A stretch of 64,000 bases of DNA from WYZ-LMO2 sp040514265. GTDB lineage: Archaea; Halobacteriota; Archaeoglobi; Archaeoglobales; Archaeoglobaceae. Of this stretch, positions 1 through 8,559 are shown piece by piece. The notes below the pieces were generated by a model. It made no database searches, had not been told where the DNA came from, and saw only the letters and a list, made by a program, of their open reading frames with translations. Position numbers and translations under genes: made by a program. Numbering within the stretch: position 1 is the stretch's first letter; the number at the start of each line of letters is the position of its first letter. The stretch lies in contig JBEVCD010000018.1 of NCBI GenBank assembly GCA_040514265.1, positions 1 through 64,000 on the forward strand, in the 5' to 3' direction.

Positions 1-3
1 GAT

Positions 4-882
4 TCAGTAGCCTATCTTCTTCAGCCACTCCCTCAGAACTTCGGCTGACCTTCTGAGCTTTTCGACTTCCTCGTCGCTCAGCCTGAGTTCAACAACCTCG
101 GCACCTCTCCTACTGAGCTTCGCCGGAACGCCGACGGCTACATTTCTTATTCCGTACTCTCCGTCCAGAACGACGCTCGTCGGTATGATCTCGCCCGTGT
201 CCTCGACGACGGCTCTGACCATCCTGTATATCGACACAGCCGGTCCGAAAATCGTCGCTCCCTTCTTCGCTATGACTTCCGCCGCAACTCGCCTCACTTC
301 CTCCTCCACCCTCTCCCAGTCCACCTCTCCGTCGAAGTCCGCTAGACTTCTGGCTGCGAACATCGTATCTCCGTGCTCGCCGATTATCCAGGCCCTCCTT
401 ATGTTTCTCACTCCGAAGCTGTGCAGCCTCTCCTTCAGTCTCGAACTGTCCAGCATGTTGCCCATGCCGAAGACCTCGTTTCTGCCCTTCCCCGTCTCCC
501 TCCACATAACGTAGGTCATGATGTCCATCGGGTTCGTTACGACGATGATTTTGGAGTCGAAACCGGAAAGCTTCTTCGCCACGTCCCTGATTATCGACGC
601 GTTCTTCTCCGCCAGATCCAGACGTGTCATCCCCGGTTTTCTCGCCATTCCGGCGCTGACGACTATCACCTCGCTCCCTTCGAGTTTCGAGTAGTCGTCG
701 CCGCCGTATATCTCTGGATACCTGTCCAGCGCGGCTGCTGCATGCCTTAAGTCCATCGCCTCCCCTTCTGCGAGGTCTTTCGCTACGTCTACGAGCGCGA
801 TCTCGTCGACGTCCATCAGAAGCAGGCACGTGAAGGCAGTCGTGCTGCCGACTCTACCGGCTCCGACGAATCCGAGCTTCAT
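4..882 (-). CDS. mdh: Malate dehydrogenase (LDH-like family)
   Basis: A 292-residue cytosolic NAD(P)-dependent dehydrogenase that interconverts malate and oxaloacetate. The Rossmann motif GAGRVGS lies at residues 7-13, the substrate-binding loop reads MARKPGMTR (about 79-87), VTNPMD follows near 115, and the catalytic histidine is in GEHGD (about 169). The Arg-rich loop favours malate over lactate. Length matches the short archaeal MDHs known from Archaeoglobus. It is transcribed alone, with a TATA-like element at 901-911, about 24 bases before the ATG. It sits downstream of the Flx-Hdr operon but a T-rich stretch separates them. Assignment to the LDH/MDH family is certain; malate specificity is inferred from the loop. 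Confidence 0.93.
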   Translation of the reverse strand: MKLGFVGAGRVGSTTAFTCLLLMDVDEIALVDVAKDLAEGEAMDLRHAAAALDRYPEIYGGDDYSKLEGSEVIVVSAGMARKPGMTRLDLAEKNASIIRDVAKKLSGFDSKIIVVTNPMDIMTYVMWRETGKGRNEVFGMGNMLDSSRLKERLHSFGVRNIRRAWIIGEHGDTMFAARSLADFDGEVDWERVEEEVRRVAAEVIAKKGATIFGPAVSIYRMVRAVVEDTGEIIPTSVVLDGEYGIRNVAVGVPAKLSRRGAEVVELRLSDEEVEKLRRSAEVLREWLKKIGY

Positions 883-1013
883 AAGCCGTCGATTTCGAGT
901 ATGTTTTTAACAGCTTTCTTTACTCGACGGACTTCGCGGGTCTCGTGCTGGGCTCTCCGGTATTCAAAACTCGATTTATAGTAGTCCCCACGCGCGGACT
1001 CTGAATTTGTCAC

Positions 1014-1029
1014 CCAAAAGAATTAAAAA
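1014..1029 (-). terminator. T-rich terminator of the flx-hdr operon
   Basis: Directly after the hdrB stop codon the minus strand reads a run of T-rich sequence (TTTTTAATTCTTTT). Archaeal RNA polymerase terminates on such U-tracts without needing a hairpin. No strong stem-loop is seen. Confidence 0.45.
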
Positions 1030-1920
1030 TTAAATTCTGTTCTCAAGGATCCTCTGAATGACCCTGTCCCGCGGCGTTGCGGATATTCTGGCAACTTTGC
1101 TGGGGTCGTGACCCTGGCATATGGCGAGGAGCTGGCAGTAGTCGAAGACGGGAATTTCGTAGTCGATCATTCCGAGCTTCCTCATCTCAGCCTGTGCCTC
1201 ATCCATCCACATCAGACAGGTTATGCAAGAGACGACTATGACGTCCGGGTCTACTTCTTCCTTTGCGGAGTCGAGCTTCATCTTCAGGAACTCCATCGCC
1301 GCCCTTCTGTCGTGCTTCGAGTAACCACCGGCTCCCCCGCAGCACTGCCTGTCCCTCGTGAAGGTCGGCACCTCGGCACCCAAAGCTCTGACGAGGTTCT
1401 TGAAGACCTGCGGATTCTCCGGATCGTCGAATCCGAGAACCTCGCTCGGTCTTATCGTGTGGCACGGAACCTGCACGACAGCTGTTAATCCTTCGAGCGA
1501 ATACTTCAGACTCTCCCTTATCCTTTCGACCCCCACGACGTTGTGCAGGAAGTCGGTGATGTGCCTCGTCGTCACCTTTCCTTCGTACTTCATTCCGATC
1601 TTCGAAAGGAACTTCTCGTTTATCTCCCCCAGCTTCCCGGACAGCAACTTGTGCCTGCCGATTCGGAGCGAAGAATAGCAGCTACCACACTGCGCCACGA
1701 TGTCCACGCCGAGCTTTTCGGCTATAGCGTAGTTTCTGGCGCAAACGGCTAAAGCTGCTTCCTCGTCGACGGACCAGAAGGTTCCGAAAGCCGGGCAGCA
1801 GGATGCGCCTTCGAGGTCGACTACCTCAACTCCGAGCGTTTGCAGCGATGCTCTTATTCCCTTTTCCGCGTCGGGTCTTAGAGCTGGCATGTTGCAGCCC
1901 AGGAATAGCCCGACCTTCAT
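1030..1920 (-). CDS. hdrB: Heterodisulfide reductase subunit B
   Basis: A 296-residue protein with two cysteine-rich CCG domains, the hallmark of HdrB, which binds the non-cubane iron-sulfur clusters that reduce disulfides. The first has GASCCPAFG and QCGSCYSSL; the second has PCHTIRPSE, RQCCGGAGG (about 188-196) and SCITCLMW. Its start codon overlaps the hdrC stop by four bases, so the two are translationally coupled. It is the last gene of the Flx-Hdr operon. In a non-methanogen the natural substrate is not settled; a small-molecule or protein disulfide (DsrC-like) is plausible. Cytoplasmic, no membrane segment. Confidence 0.93.
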   Translation of the reverse strand: MKVGLFLGCNMPALRPDAEKGIRASLQTLGVEVVDLEGASCCPAFGTFWSVDEEAALAVCARNYAIAEKLGVDIVAQCGSCYSSLRIGRHKLLSGKLGEINEKFLSKIGMKYEGKVTTRHITDFLHNVVGVERIRESLKYSLEGLTAVVQVPCHTIRPSEVLGFDDPENPQVFKNLVRALGAEVPTFTRDRQCCGGAGGYSKHDRRAAMEFLKMKLDSAKEEVDPDVIVVSCITCLMWMDEAQAEMRKLGMIDYEIPVFDYCQLLAICQGHDPSKVARISATPRDRVIQRILENRI

Positions 1921-2441
1921 TCTTCATCACCTACGCCGAAGAGGTAGCCGTGCTCCCTAACGACCCAAGTAAGCCTGAGCATCTCTCTAAACTTCCCAAG
2001 CTCCTCCTCGCTCGCAGCTACCGTCTTGATGGGTGGCAGCTCAAGCTCCTCACGGAGCGGGTTGAAGACGTTCTGCGTGTGACCCCTCTCGTAGACCTCT
2101 ACTACGGACATCGGTATGTACGTCTCGTCCTCGCGGCACTGCCAGCGTCTTATAGCCAGGATTATCTCGAACGGTTTCGCGTCTCTCGGGCAGCGCTCCT
2201 CGCACGTCGTGCACGTGACACACATCCAGGGAGTCTCGTCCTCAAGTAGCTGCTCGGCTAAGCCGAGCTTGACCATGTGGATGAGCCTCTTGGGACTCAA
2301 GTTCTCCTCCGCTATGCCCGTCGGACAGTCGGCGACGCAGGTTCCGCACTGGTAGCACTTCAGCAGATCTTCCCCTCCCAGCTCGATTAACTTCTTCACG
2401 AGTTCCGGATCCCTCTCGCTCAGGTCTATCACGAGCATCAC
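1917..2441 (-). CDS. hdrC: Heterodisulfide reductase subunit C
   Basis: A 174-residue ferredoxin-like protein that passes electrons from HdrA to HdrB. Two 4Fe-4S motifs are visible: CYQCGTCVADCPTG (about 30-43) and CVTCTTCEERCP (about 69-80). Length and layout match soluble HdrC rather than the membrane-linked HdrE/D type. It overlaps its neighbours on both sides by four bases (ATGA), which indicates tight co-translation with hdrB and the flavoprotein gene upstream. Confidence 0.93.
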   Translation of the reverse strand: MMLVIDLSERDPELVKKLIELGGEDLLKCYQCGTCVADCPTGIAEENLSPKRLIHMVKLGLAEQLLEDETPWMCVTCTTCEERCPRDAKPFEIILAIRRWQCREDETYIPMSVVEVYERGHTQNVFNPLREELELPPIKTVAASEEELGKFREMLRLTWVVREHGYLFGVGDEE

Positions 2442-3256
2442 CTCTCAAGCAGCTTGGAAAGCTCCGCGTAGCTGAAAACAGGACCGTCGCGGCACACGTA
2501 GAGCGAATCCATCTTGCACTTTCCGCACTTTCCGAGACCGCACTTCATACGGCGCTCCAGCGTTGTGTATATCTGCTCGTCCTTGAAACCGAGCTCTTTG
2601 AGGACGTTGAGCGTGATCTTTATCATTATCGGTGGACCGCACGTTATCGCGATCGTGTTTTCGGGGTCGGGTTTTATCCTCTTCACGTTGTCCGGCACGT
2701 AACCGACGAAGTACTTCCATCCCGGCTCGGGGTTGTCGATCGACAGTTCAACGCGGTAGCCCTGCTCCATGAGCTGGAAGAGTTCGTCCTTGTAACAGAG
2801 GTCTCTGGAACTTCTGGCTCCGTAGATTATCGTTAGATCCCCGTAGTCCTTCTCGTGGTCGATGACGTACTGGTAAACGGCTCTGAGCGGGGTCTGACCT
2901 ATTCCGCCGCCTATGGTTACTATGTTCATGCCCTTCCACTCCTCAACCGGAAAACCCCTGCCGAGCGGACCCCTTATACCCACGAAATCTCCGGCTTCCA
3001 GCTCGTGGAGCTTTGACGTCACCTTTCCGGTTTTCAAGACGCTGAATTCGAGGTCGGGGCGGGTTGGGGAGTTGGCTATCGTGAACCAGCTCTCCCCCCT
3101 TCCGAAGACCGAAACTAGGCACCCCTGACCGGGAACGTAGTCGAACCTCTCCCTGTCGACTAGACGAACCCTGAACGTTTTTATGGGTCTCGCACCCTTA
3201 ACTTCATCCCTAACTTCGACGATCTCGGCTTTGTACGGAACGTAGGGGTTTTCCAC
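2438..3256 (-). CDS. flxA: FAD/NAD(P)-binding electron-transfer subunit FlxA (AsrB/HydG-like)
   Basis: A ferredoxin-NADP reductase-type flavoprotein of 272 residues. It shows an FAD-binding barrel (near GESWFTIANSP), the nucleotide-binding GGGIGQTPLR, and a C-terminal 2Fe-2S motif CGLGKCGKC followed by a distal Cys. It would take electrons from NAD(P)H and pass them to the iron-sulfur subunits. The open frame extends further upstream, but I chose the GTG at 3256: it is preceded by GGGGGTGA and overlaps the stop of the previous gene by one base. The equivalent gene in bacterial flxABCD-hdrABC clusters is flxA; in sulfhydrogenases it is the gamma subunit. The symbol rests on context. Confidence 0.85.
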   Translation of the reverse strand: MENPYVPYKAEIVEVRDEVKGARPIKTFRVRLVDRERFDYVPGQGCLVSVFGRGESWFTIANSPTRPDLEFSVLKTGKVTSKLHELEAGDFVGIRGPLGRGFPVEEWKGMNIVTIGGGIGQTPLRAVYQYVIDHEKDYGDLTIIYGARSSRDLCYKDELFQLMEQGYRVELSIDNPEPGWKYFVGYVPDNVKRIKPDPENTIAITCGPPIMIKITLNVLKELGFKDEQIYTTLERRMKCGLGKCGKCKMDSLYVCRDGPVFSYAELSKLLER

Positions 3257-4212
3257 TATCTCACCCCCGATATCACGTCGGCTATGTCTATTCCCACCGG
3301 GCACCACTCTATGCATCTCCCGCAGCCCACACAGTATATCTCGCCCTTCCTGACGAGCATCGCGTAGTACTTGTCGTAGAACCTGTTCCTGAGCCTCTGC
3401 CACTTTTCGCTCCTCGGGTTGTGGCTCGAACTTTCGAGAGTGTGGAGCGGGAACTGGCAGCTGTCCCAGGCCCTGAGCCTGACGCCCCTCTTCTCTCCCT
3501 CATCGTGTATGTCGAAGCAGTAGCATGTCGGACAGAGGAACGTGCAAGTTCCGCAGCTCACACAGTTCTCCGCAACCTCCTTCCAGTAATCGCTATCGAA
3601 AGCTTTCCTCATCCTCTCAGGTAAGTTCTCCACATCCACGCTCTTCGAGAATTCGAGTTCCAATTCCGGGATTTCACCCTCCTTCAGCTCGAACCCTTTG
3701 AGAATCTCAGCTCCCTTCTCGCTCACGGCTTTGACGAAATAGCCGTCGCCGTCTTTAGCGACGAAGATATCGACGTCCTCGCTGTCCCTCGGATTCACGC
3801 CGAGGCTCTTGCAGAAGCAGTAGTCGCCTGCTGTATCACATGCATACCCGACGAGCAGCAGCCTGTCGCGGCGGGCTTTGTAGTAGGGATCGACGACGTC
3901 CTCCAAGAAAACGCGGTCGAGTAGCCTTATCGCCCTCGCGTCGCACGGTCTTATGCCGACGACTGCCAAATTTTCCTCGTTCAGCGGGACCTCGTCTATC
4001 CAGTCAGAGTATCTGATCAGAATCTCGTTCTCCGGAAACACCGCCTCCTTCGGCGAGTTTTTCGTGTTGATGTATTCGAAGTCTGCCTCGTCAGCGGTGC
4101 TGACTACCCTGAAGTAGTGCGCTTCCCCAACTTTAACCGGAGCGTAGACCTTGTAACCTTCCGATACAAGCTTGGAAATCAGGTCTTTGAAGATATCGCC
4201 ATCGTACCTCAC
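3256..4212 (-). CDS. flxB: 4Fe-4S subunit FlxB (AsrA/sulfhydrogenase beta-like)
   Basis: A 318-residue iron-sulfur protein of the AsrA/HydB family. The C-terminal third carries CVSCGTCTFLCPTC (about 216-229) and CVGCGRCIEWCPVG (about 297-310), two 4Fe-4S sites; further Cys occur in the central CDTAGDYCFC segment. It probably forms the iron-sulfur partner of the FAD subunit encoded next. The start is a GTG after GAGGTGATAGC. In sulfhydrogenases and anaerobic sulfite reductases this pair accepts electrons from NAD(P)H; here the neighbouring hdr genes point to the Flx role. Confidence 0.85.
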   Translation of the reverse strand: MRYDGDIFKDLISKLVSEGYKVYAPVKVGEAHYFRVVSTADEADFEYINTKNSPKEAVFPENEILIRYSDWIDEVPLNEENLAVVGIRPCDARAIRLLDRVFLEDVVDPYYKARRDRLLLVGYACDTAGDYCFCKSLGVNPRDSEDVDIFVAKDGDGYFVKAVSEKGAEILKGFELKEGEIPELELEFSKSVDVENLPERMRKAFDSDYWKEVAENCVSCGTCTFLCPTCYCFDIHDEGEKRGVRLRAWDSCQFPLHTLESSSHNPRSEKWQRLRNRFYDKYYAMLVRKGEIYCVGCGRCIEWCPVGIDIADVISGVR

Positions 4213-4216
4213 GCTA

Positions 4217-5164
4217 TCACCTCACGTCGAGCTTCGAAAGGAATGGAACGTCTTCATCTGGGCTGTAGCCGAACTCTTCGCTTACGACCTTCCAGAGCTT
4301 CCTTTCGAGCGTCGTCAGCGGCAGCTCCATCGGGCAAGCCCTCTCACACTCTCCGCACCCCGTGCACCTTCCGGCGTGGTGCAGAACCCTCAAGATGTGG
4401 TAAATCATGTTGTCCCTCGCACTTACCGTTTTTCCGAGGACGCGCGGATACGCGGCCTTCTCCTCCGGCGGCGTCATCGGAGATATCGCGAGGTTCGTGG
4501 GGTCGACGATGCACTCCTCGCAGTAGCAGATCGGGCAGACCTGCCTGCAGGCATGGCAGCGTATGCATCTGCCGAAGACCTCGATCCAGTAGTTCCACCT
4601 CTGCTCCCTGTCGAGCTTTTCGAGCTCCTCTACGTCGGCAAAGTTCAGCCTTCCCTCCCTCGGTTCCCCTACCAAGACATCGTAGAGCGTGGGCGTCGGA
4701 CTCCTGCAGAAGGCGCAACTCCTCGCCATGACTTCGCTGAAGGGTATCCTCTGCTCCCCTCCACTGGCTTTAACGACGAGCTCGTCACCTTCGAGAACGA
4801 CCTCTTTCACATCGCTGAGTCTGAAATTCACAGCCCTTCTGAACTTTCTGTAGTCCACGACGCCGCTGCAGGAGACGCCGACGATGTAGACCCTCTCTCT
4901 GTCCACCTTCTGCTCCTTTATCAGCTGCCTTATCGTCTCGGCATCGCAGCCCTTGGCTACGACTGCCACCCTGTTATAGCGCTTCAGCGCTTCGATCAGC
5001 ATGCGGGCAGTGTTGTGAGCCGACATAGGGGAGAACGTCAGCTGCTCGATCTCGTCGGGCTTGAATACGTGCAGAACTTCGCGAGGCTCATTTTCCTTCC
5101 TCTTGAAACCTATCACCGCATCCACTTCGACGCCCTTCAGCGAGTTCCTGATCTCCTCGATCAT
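4217..5164 (-). CDS. flxC: FlxC-like iron-sulfur subunit with FrhB/FdhB-type N-terminal region
   Basis: About 315 residues. The N-terminal half resembles the FrhB/FdhB fold (VVAKGCDAETI, then YIVGVSCSG), which binds flavin and often handles F420 or electrons for formate dehydrogenase. The C-terminal half holds several iron-sulfur motifs: CAFCRSPTP, CIRCHACRQVCPICYCEEC and CTGCGECERACP. The ATG at 5164 is six bases after GAGGTG, better spaced than the upstream in-frame GTG at 5173. It overlaps flxD slightly. Whether it reacts with F420 or only relays electrons cannot be told from sequence. Confidence 0.78.
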   Translation of the reverse strand: MIEEIRNSLKGVEVDAVIGFKRKENEPREVLHVFKPDEIEQLTFSPMSAHNTARMLIEALKRYNRVAVVAKGCDAETIRQLIKEQKVDRERVYIVGVSCSGVVDYRKFRRAVNFRLSDVKEVVLEGDELVVKASGGEQRIPFSEVMARSCAFCRSPTPTLYDVLVGEPREGRLNFADVEELEKLDREQRWNYWIEVFGRCIRCHACRQVCPICYCEECIVDPTNLAISPMTPPEEKAAYPRVLGKTVSARDNMIYHILRVLHHAGRCTGCGECERACPMELPLTTLERKLWKVVSEEFGYSPDEDVPFLSKLDVR

Positions 5165-5571
5165 GCCCTCCACCTCAACTTCTCCTGCTCACCCATCTCC
5201 TCTATCTCCTTCGTGAACTTCGTCATCTCCTCGGCGAAGAGCTTGCCCTCGGAGGCGGAAGCCCACAGGAGCTTGAGCCTTTCGGAGTCGAAGCCGACGA
5301 AGTCGAGGAGCTCTTTGAGCAGGACGTAACGCTTCTTCGCGTAGTAGTTTCCGACGCCGTAGTGGCAGTCTCCCGGGTGACAGCCGGCTATCACCACACC
5401 GTCCGCTCCCTGTCTGAAAGCTCTCAGAACCCAGGCGGGGTTGACCATTCCTGAACACATCGTTCGGATTATCCTCACGTTCGGAGGATACTTCAGTCTG
5501 CTCGTCCCCGCAAGGTCTGCGCCCGCATAGCTGCACCAGTTACAGGCAAAAACAATAATCTTGGGTTTCAT
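5161..5571 (-). CDS. flxD: MvhD/FlxD 2Fe-2S subunit
   Basis: A 136-residue protein of the MvhD family, the small 2Fe-2S adaptor that docks electron-donating modules onto HdrA. Visible cysteines are C10 and C13 (ACNWC), C39 (TMCSG) and C64/C69 (GCHPGDC). In methanogens MvhD connects the MvhAG hydrogenase to Hdr; no hydrogenase gene is present here, so the FlxABC flavoprotein module is the likely electron source. It overlaps hdrA by four bases and flxC by a few, consistent with stoichiometric synthesis. Confidence 0.9.
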   Translation of the reverse strand: MKPKIIVFACNWCSYAGADLAGTSRLKYPPNVRIIRTMCSGMVNPAWVLRAFRQGADGVVIAGCHPGDCHYGVGNYYAKKRYVLLKELLDFVGFDSERLKLLWASASEGKLFAEEMTKFTKEIEEMGEQEKLRWRA

Positions 5572-8555
5572 TCGATCACCTCCGCAAGCTCGTCGATCAT
5601 CTCCCTGATCTGGTTGAAAGTGAAGCCCTTAACAACGATCGCAGCCTTCGGGCACGTAGCGCTGCAGACGCCGCAACCGAGGCACAGGGCTTTGTTAACC
5701 GAAGCCTTCTTCTCCTTCCCACCCCTAGTTTCGATCTCTACGATTTCGATCGCTCCAACCGGACAAGCTTTGACGCACATTCCGCACGCGTCGCAGCGCT
5801 CTCTGACGACCTCGGCTTTTATAGCCTCCATCACTATCCTGTCCTTCGAGAGCACCGTCATAGCTCTCGCAACGGCGGCGTAAGCCAGCGAGATCGTTTC
5901 GGGTATGAGCCTCGGGCTGTGGGCTATGCCCGCGAGGAATATACCCTCGCTCGCGAAGTCGACGGGACGGAGCTTCGGGTGCGCTTCCAGGAAGAATCCG
6001 TTCGCGTCGAGCGGAACCTTCAGCATCTTCGAAAGCTCCTCGTTGTCCTCGTTCGGGACGGTCGCGGCGCTGAGGACGACGTATTCGGGACGCGCAACCA
6101 CTGTCTCGCCCAGTATTTCATCGTAGAACTCAACCGCAAGCCTTCCGTCTTCAACTCTGACCTTCGGCGGATTCTCGGGCGTGTAGTGGACAAAGACTAC
6201 GCCCTTCTTAGCAGCTTCCTCGTAGTACTTTTCGAGGAAACCGTAAGTCCTGACGTCACGGAAGAGGACTATCACGTTCGCGTCCGGGTTCAGCTCCTTC
6301 AGCTTGAGAGCGTTCTTTATCGCCGTCTGGCAGCATATTCTGCTGCAGTAGGGTCTCTCCTCGCTCCTGCTGCCGACACACTGGATCATAACCACGTCGT
6401 TCGGCACGTTCCTGTTCGCCAGCATCGCCTCGAACTCGACCTGCGTCACGACGTTGGGGTGCTCGCCGTAGAGATACTCCCTCGGCTTGTACTCCTTCGC
6501 CCCCGTGGCTACTATTATTACGCCGTGCTGTACCTCCTCAGTCCCGCTGGGCGTGGCTATCTTCGTCGTATAGTTGCCAACGAAGCCCTCGACGCTCTCG
6601 ACGAAGGAATTCTTGTAGACCTTTATGAGCGGGTTCGACTCCACCTCGCTGACGAGTCTTCTCAGAAGCTCCTGGGGGTCTTTCCCGTCGATCGTGTAGA
6701 ATATGTGCCTGAGGTTTCCACCGAGCTCGCTTTCCTTCTCGACGAGGAACACCTCTACCCCCTGCCTCGCCAGTTCGAGGGCAGCGATCATACCGGCTAA
6801 CCCGCCGCCGATCACGAGAGCCCTCTTCGTGACGTCGACCTCAACGTAGGGGAGCGGTTCGAGTAGTCGGGCTTTTGCAACCCCCGCAGCTACGAGTTCC
6901 ATCGCCTTCTCTGTCGCCTTTTCCCTGTCCTCGTGAACCCACGAGCACTGCTCGCGAATGTTCACGAACTCGAAGAGGTAGGGGTTCAGCCCGGCTTCGC
7001 GCAGCGTGTTTCGGAACAGCTGCTCGTGTGTTCGCGGCGTGCACGCGGCGACGACTATTCTGTTCAACTTGTATTCGTCGATAGCTCTCTTTATCTTCTC
7101 CTGCGTGTCTGCGGAACACGCGAAGAGGACGTTTTCTGCGTATACGACGTCTTCGAGTGTTTTCGCGAACTCGGCGACTCTCCTGACATCGACGACCGAG
7201 GCTATGTTTATCCCGCAGTGACAGACGAAGACGCCGATTCGCGGAGGCTCACCTGTGACATCTCTCTCCGGCGGATACTCCTTGCTTTTAACGAGTTTTC
7301 CTCTCTCGCTCGGAATCATAGCCTTCGCAGCGGCTGCGCTAGCCTGAGCAACACTCTCCGGTATGTCCTTCGGTTCGCTCGCAACTCCCGCAACGTATAT
7401 GCCCGGCTTAGCCTCGACGGGATTGAAGCTGTCGACCGCCACGAAACCGAACTCGTTGAGGTCGATGCCGAGTATTTCGGCGTTTCTCTTCATGTCTTCA
7501 GGCGGTTCGAAGCCGATCGAAAGCACTACGAGTTCAAACTCCTCCTCGTAAGTTTTCCCGTCCTTCTCGTACTTCAGAAGCAAGTTTCCGTTCTTTTTCG
7601 GCAGAACGTTCGCGACCCTGGCTTTATGATAGACGACTCCGTACTCTTCCTTAGCCCTGTTGGCGTACTCCTCGAAACCCTTGCCGAACGTCCTGACGTC
7701 CATTGCGAATATGTGTATCTCCGCGTCTGGTATGTGCTCCTTCGCTATTATCGCGTGCTTTGTAGCGTAGGTGCAGCAGACCGACGAGCAATAGGGGTTC
7801 GTCTTGTGATCCCTGCTACCAACGCACTGGATTATCGCTATCTTCTTCGGCACCTTGCCGTCGCTCCTGACGACGTGCCCGTCGAAGGGTCCGGTGGCTG
7901 ACAGCAACCTCTCGAACTGGATGCTCGTGATAACGTTCGGGTATATCCCGTAACCGTACTCGCCCCTCCTTCTTGCATCGAAGAGCTTTCCTCCAGGCGT
8001 GAGGATTATTGAGTCCACCTCCAGCTCGACCTCTTCTTCTTTCTGGTTGTAGTCCACTGCGTTAGCAGGGCAAACGCTGCTGCATATCCCGCAGCCCACG
8101 CATCTGCTCCTGTCGATCGCGTAAACTTTTGGAACAGCCTGCGGATACTTCAGGTAGATAGCCGACCTGTAGCTCAGCCCCTCGTTGTACTCGTCGATCG
8201 CATCAACCGGGCACAGCGAAGCACAGACGCCGCAGCCCGTGCACTTAGAGGCGTCGACGTAGAGCGGTTTCTTCCTGATTCTGACCTTGAAGTTCCCCGG
8301 CTCGCCTTCGACGCTAACAAGTTCGGCGTTCGTTATTATCTCGATGTTCTCGTGCCTATCCGCCTCGTTCAGCTTCGGCGAGAGTATGCACATCGAACAG
8401 TCGTTGGTCGGGAAGGTCTTGTCGAGCTGGGACATCCGACCGCCTATTACCGGACCCTTCTCGACGAGGTAGACTCTGTATCCCGCTTCAGCTAAGTCGA
8501 GAGAAGCCTGAATACCCGCTATTCCTCCGCCCAGAACGAGGATGGCTCCGGTCAT
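5568..8555 (-). CDS. hdrA: Heterodisulfide reductase subunit A, tandem (double FAD module)
   Basis: A 995-residue flavoprotein, far longer than the usual HdrA of about 650. Order seen: first FAD module starting at LGGGIAGI (residue 7), with an inserted pair of ferredoxin motifs (CTGCGVCASLCP, CVGCGICSSVCP) and QCVGSRDH; then an HdrA-type N-terminal domain near residue 445 (FVCHCGINIA, ACTPRTHE); then a second FAD module at IGGGLAGM (about 590) with QCVGSRSEERPYC; then two C-terminal ferredoxin motifs (CDACGMCVKACP, CLGCGVCSATCP). HdrA is the flavin-based electron-bifurcating centre. Here it would receive electrons from NAD(P)H through FlxABCD and split them between HdrBC and ferredoxin. Fused or duplicated HdrA modules are known in sulfate reducers. 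Confidence 0.92.
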   Translation of the reverse strand: MTGAILVLGGGIAGIQASLDLAEAGYRVYLVEKGPVIGGRMSQLDKTFPTNDCSMCILSPKLNEADRHENIEIITNAELVSVEGEPGNFKVRIRKKPLYVDASKCTGCGVCASLCPVDAIDEYNEGLSYRSAIYLKYPQAVPKVYAIDRSRCVGCGICSSVCPANAVDYNQKEEEVELEVDSIILTPGGKLFDARRRGEYGYGIYPNVITSIQFERLLSATGPFDGHVVRSDGKVPKKIAIIQCVGSRDHKTNPYCSSVCCTYATKHAIIAKEHIPDAEIHIFAMDVRTFGKGFEEYANRAKEEYGVVYHKARVANVLPKKNGNLLLKYEKDGKTYEEEFELVVLSIGFEPPEDMKRNAEILGIDLNEFGFVAVDSFNPVEAKPGIYVAGVASEPKDIPESVAQASAAAAKAMIPSERGKLVKSKEYPPERDVTGEPPRIGVFVCHCGINIASVVDVRRVAEFAKTLEDVVYAENVLFACSADTQEKIKRAIDEYKLNRIVVAACTPRTHEQLFRNTLREAGLNPYLFEFVNIREQCSWVHEDREKATEKAMELVAAGVAKARLLEPLPYVEVDVTKRALVIGGGLAGMIAALELARQGVEVFLVEKESELGGNLRHIFYTIDGKDPQELLRRLVSEVESNPLIKVYKNSFVESVEGFVGNYTTKIATPSGTEEVQHGVIIVATGAKEYKPREYLYGEHPNVVTQVEFEAMLANRNVPNDVVMIQCVGSRSEERPYCSRICCQTAIKNALKLKELNPDANVIVLFRDVRTYGFLEKYYEEAAKKGVVFVHYTPENPPKVRVEDGRLAVEFYDEILGETVVARPEYVVLSAATVPNEDNEELSKMLKVPLDANGFFLEAHPKLRPVDFASEGIFLAGIAHSPRLIPETISLAYAAVARAMTVLSKDRIVMEAIKAEVVRERCDACGMCVKACPVGAIEIVEIETRGGKEKKASVNKALCLGCGVCSATCPKAAIVVKGFTFNQIREMIDELAEVIE

Positions 8556-8559
8556 AGGA

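Noticed and set aside
110..829. Long minus-strand open frame within mdh
   Set aside because: It overlaps the recognised dehydrogenase in another frame, is Arg-rich with no domain pattern, and is a shadow.
3257..3403. Upstream extension of flxA
   Set aside because: It overlaps the end of flxB, and the GTG at 3256 has a proper ribosome site and begins the conserved region.
4172..5329. 385-codon plus-strand frame across the flx genes
   Set aside because: It is antisense to two well-supported iron-sulfur genes and its product is low in any recognisable motif.
6933..7901. 322-codon plus-strand frame inside hdrA
   Set aside because: Antisense shadow of a strongly conserved flavoprotein.
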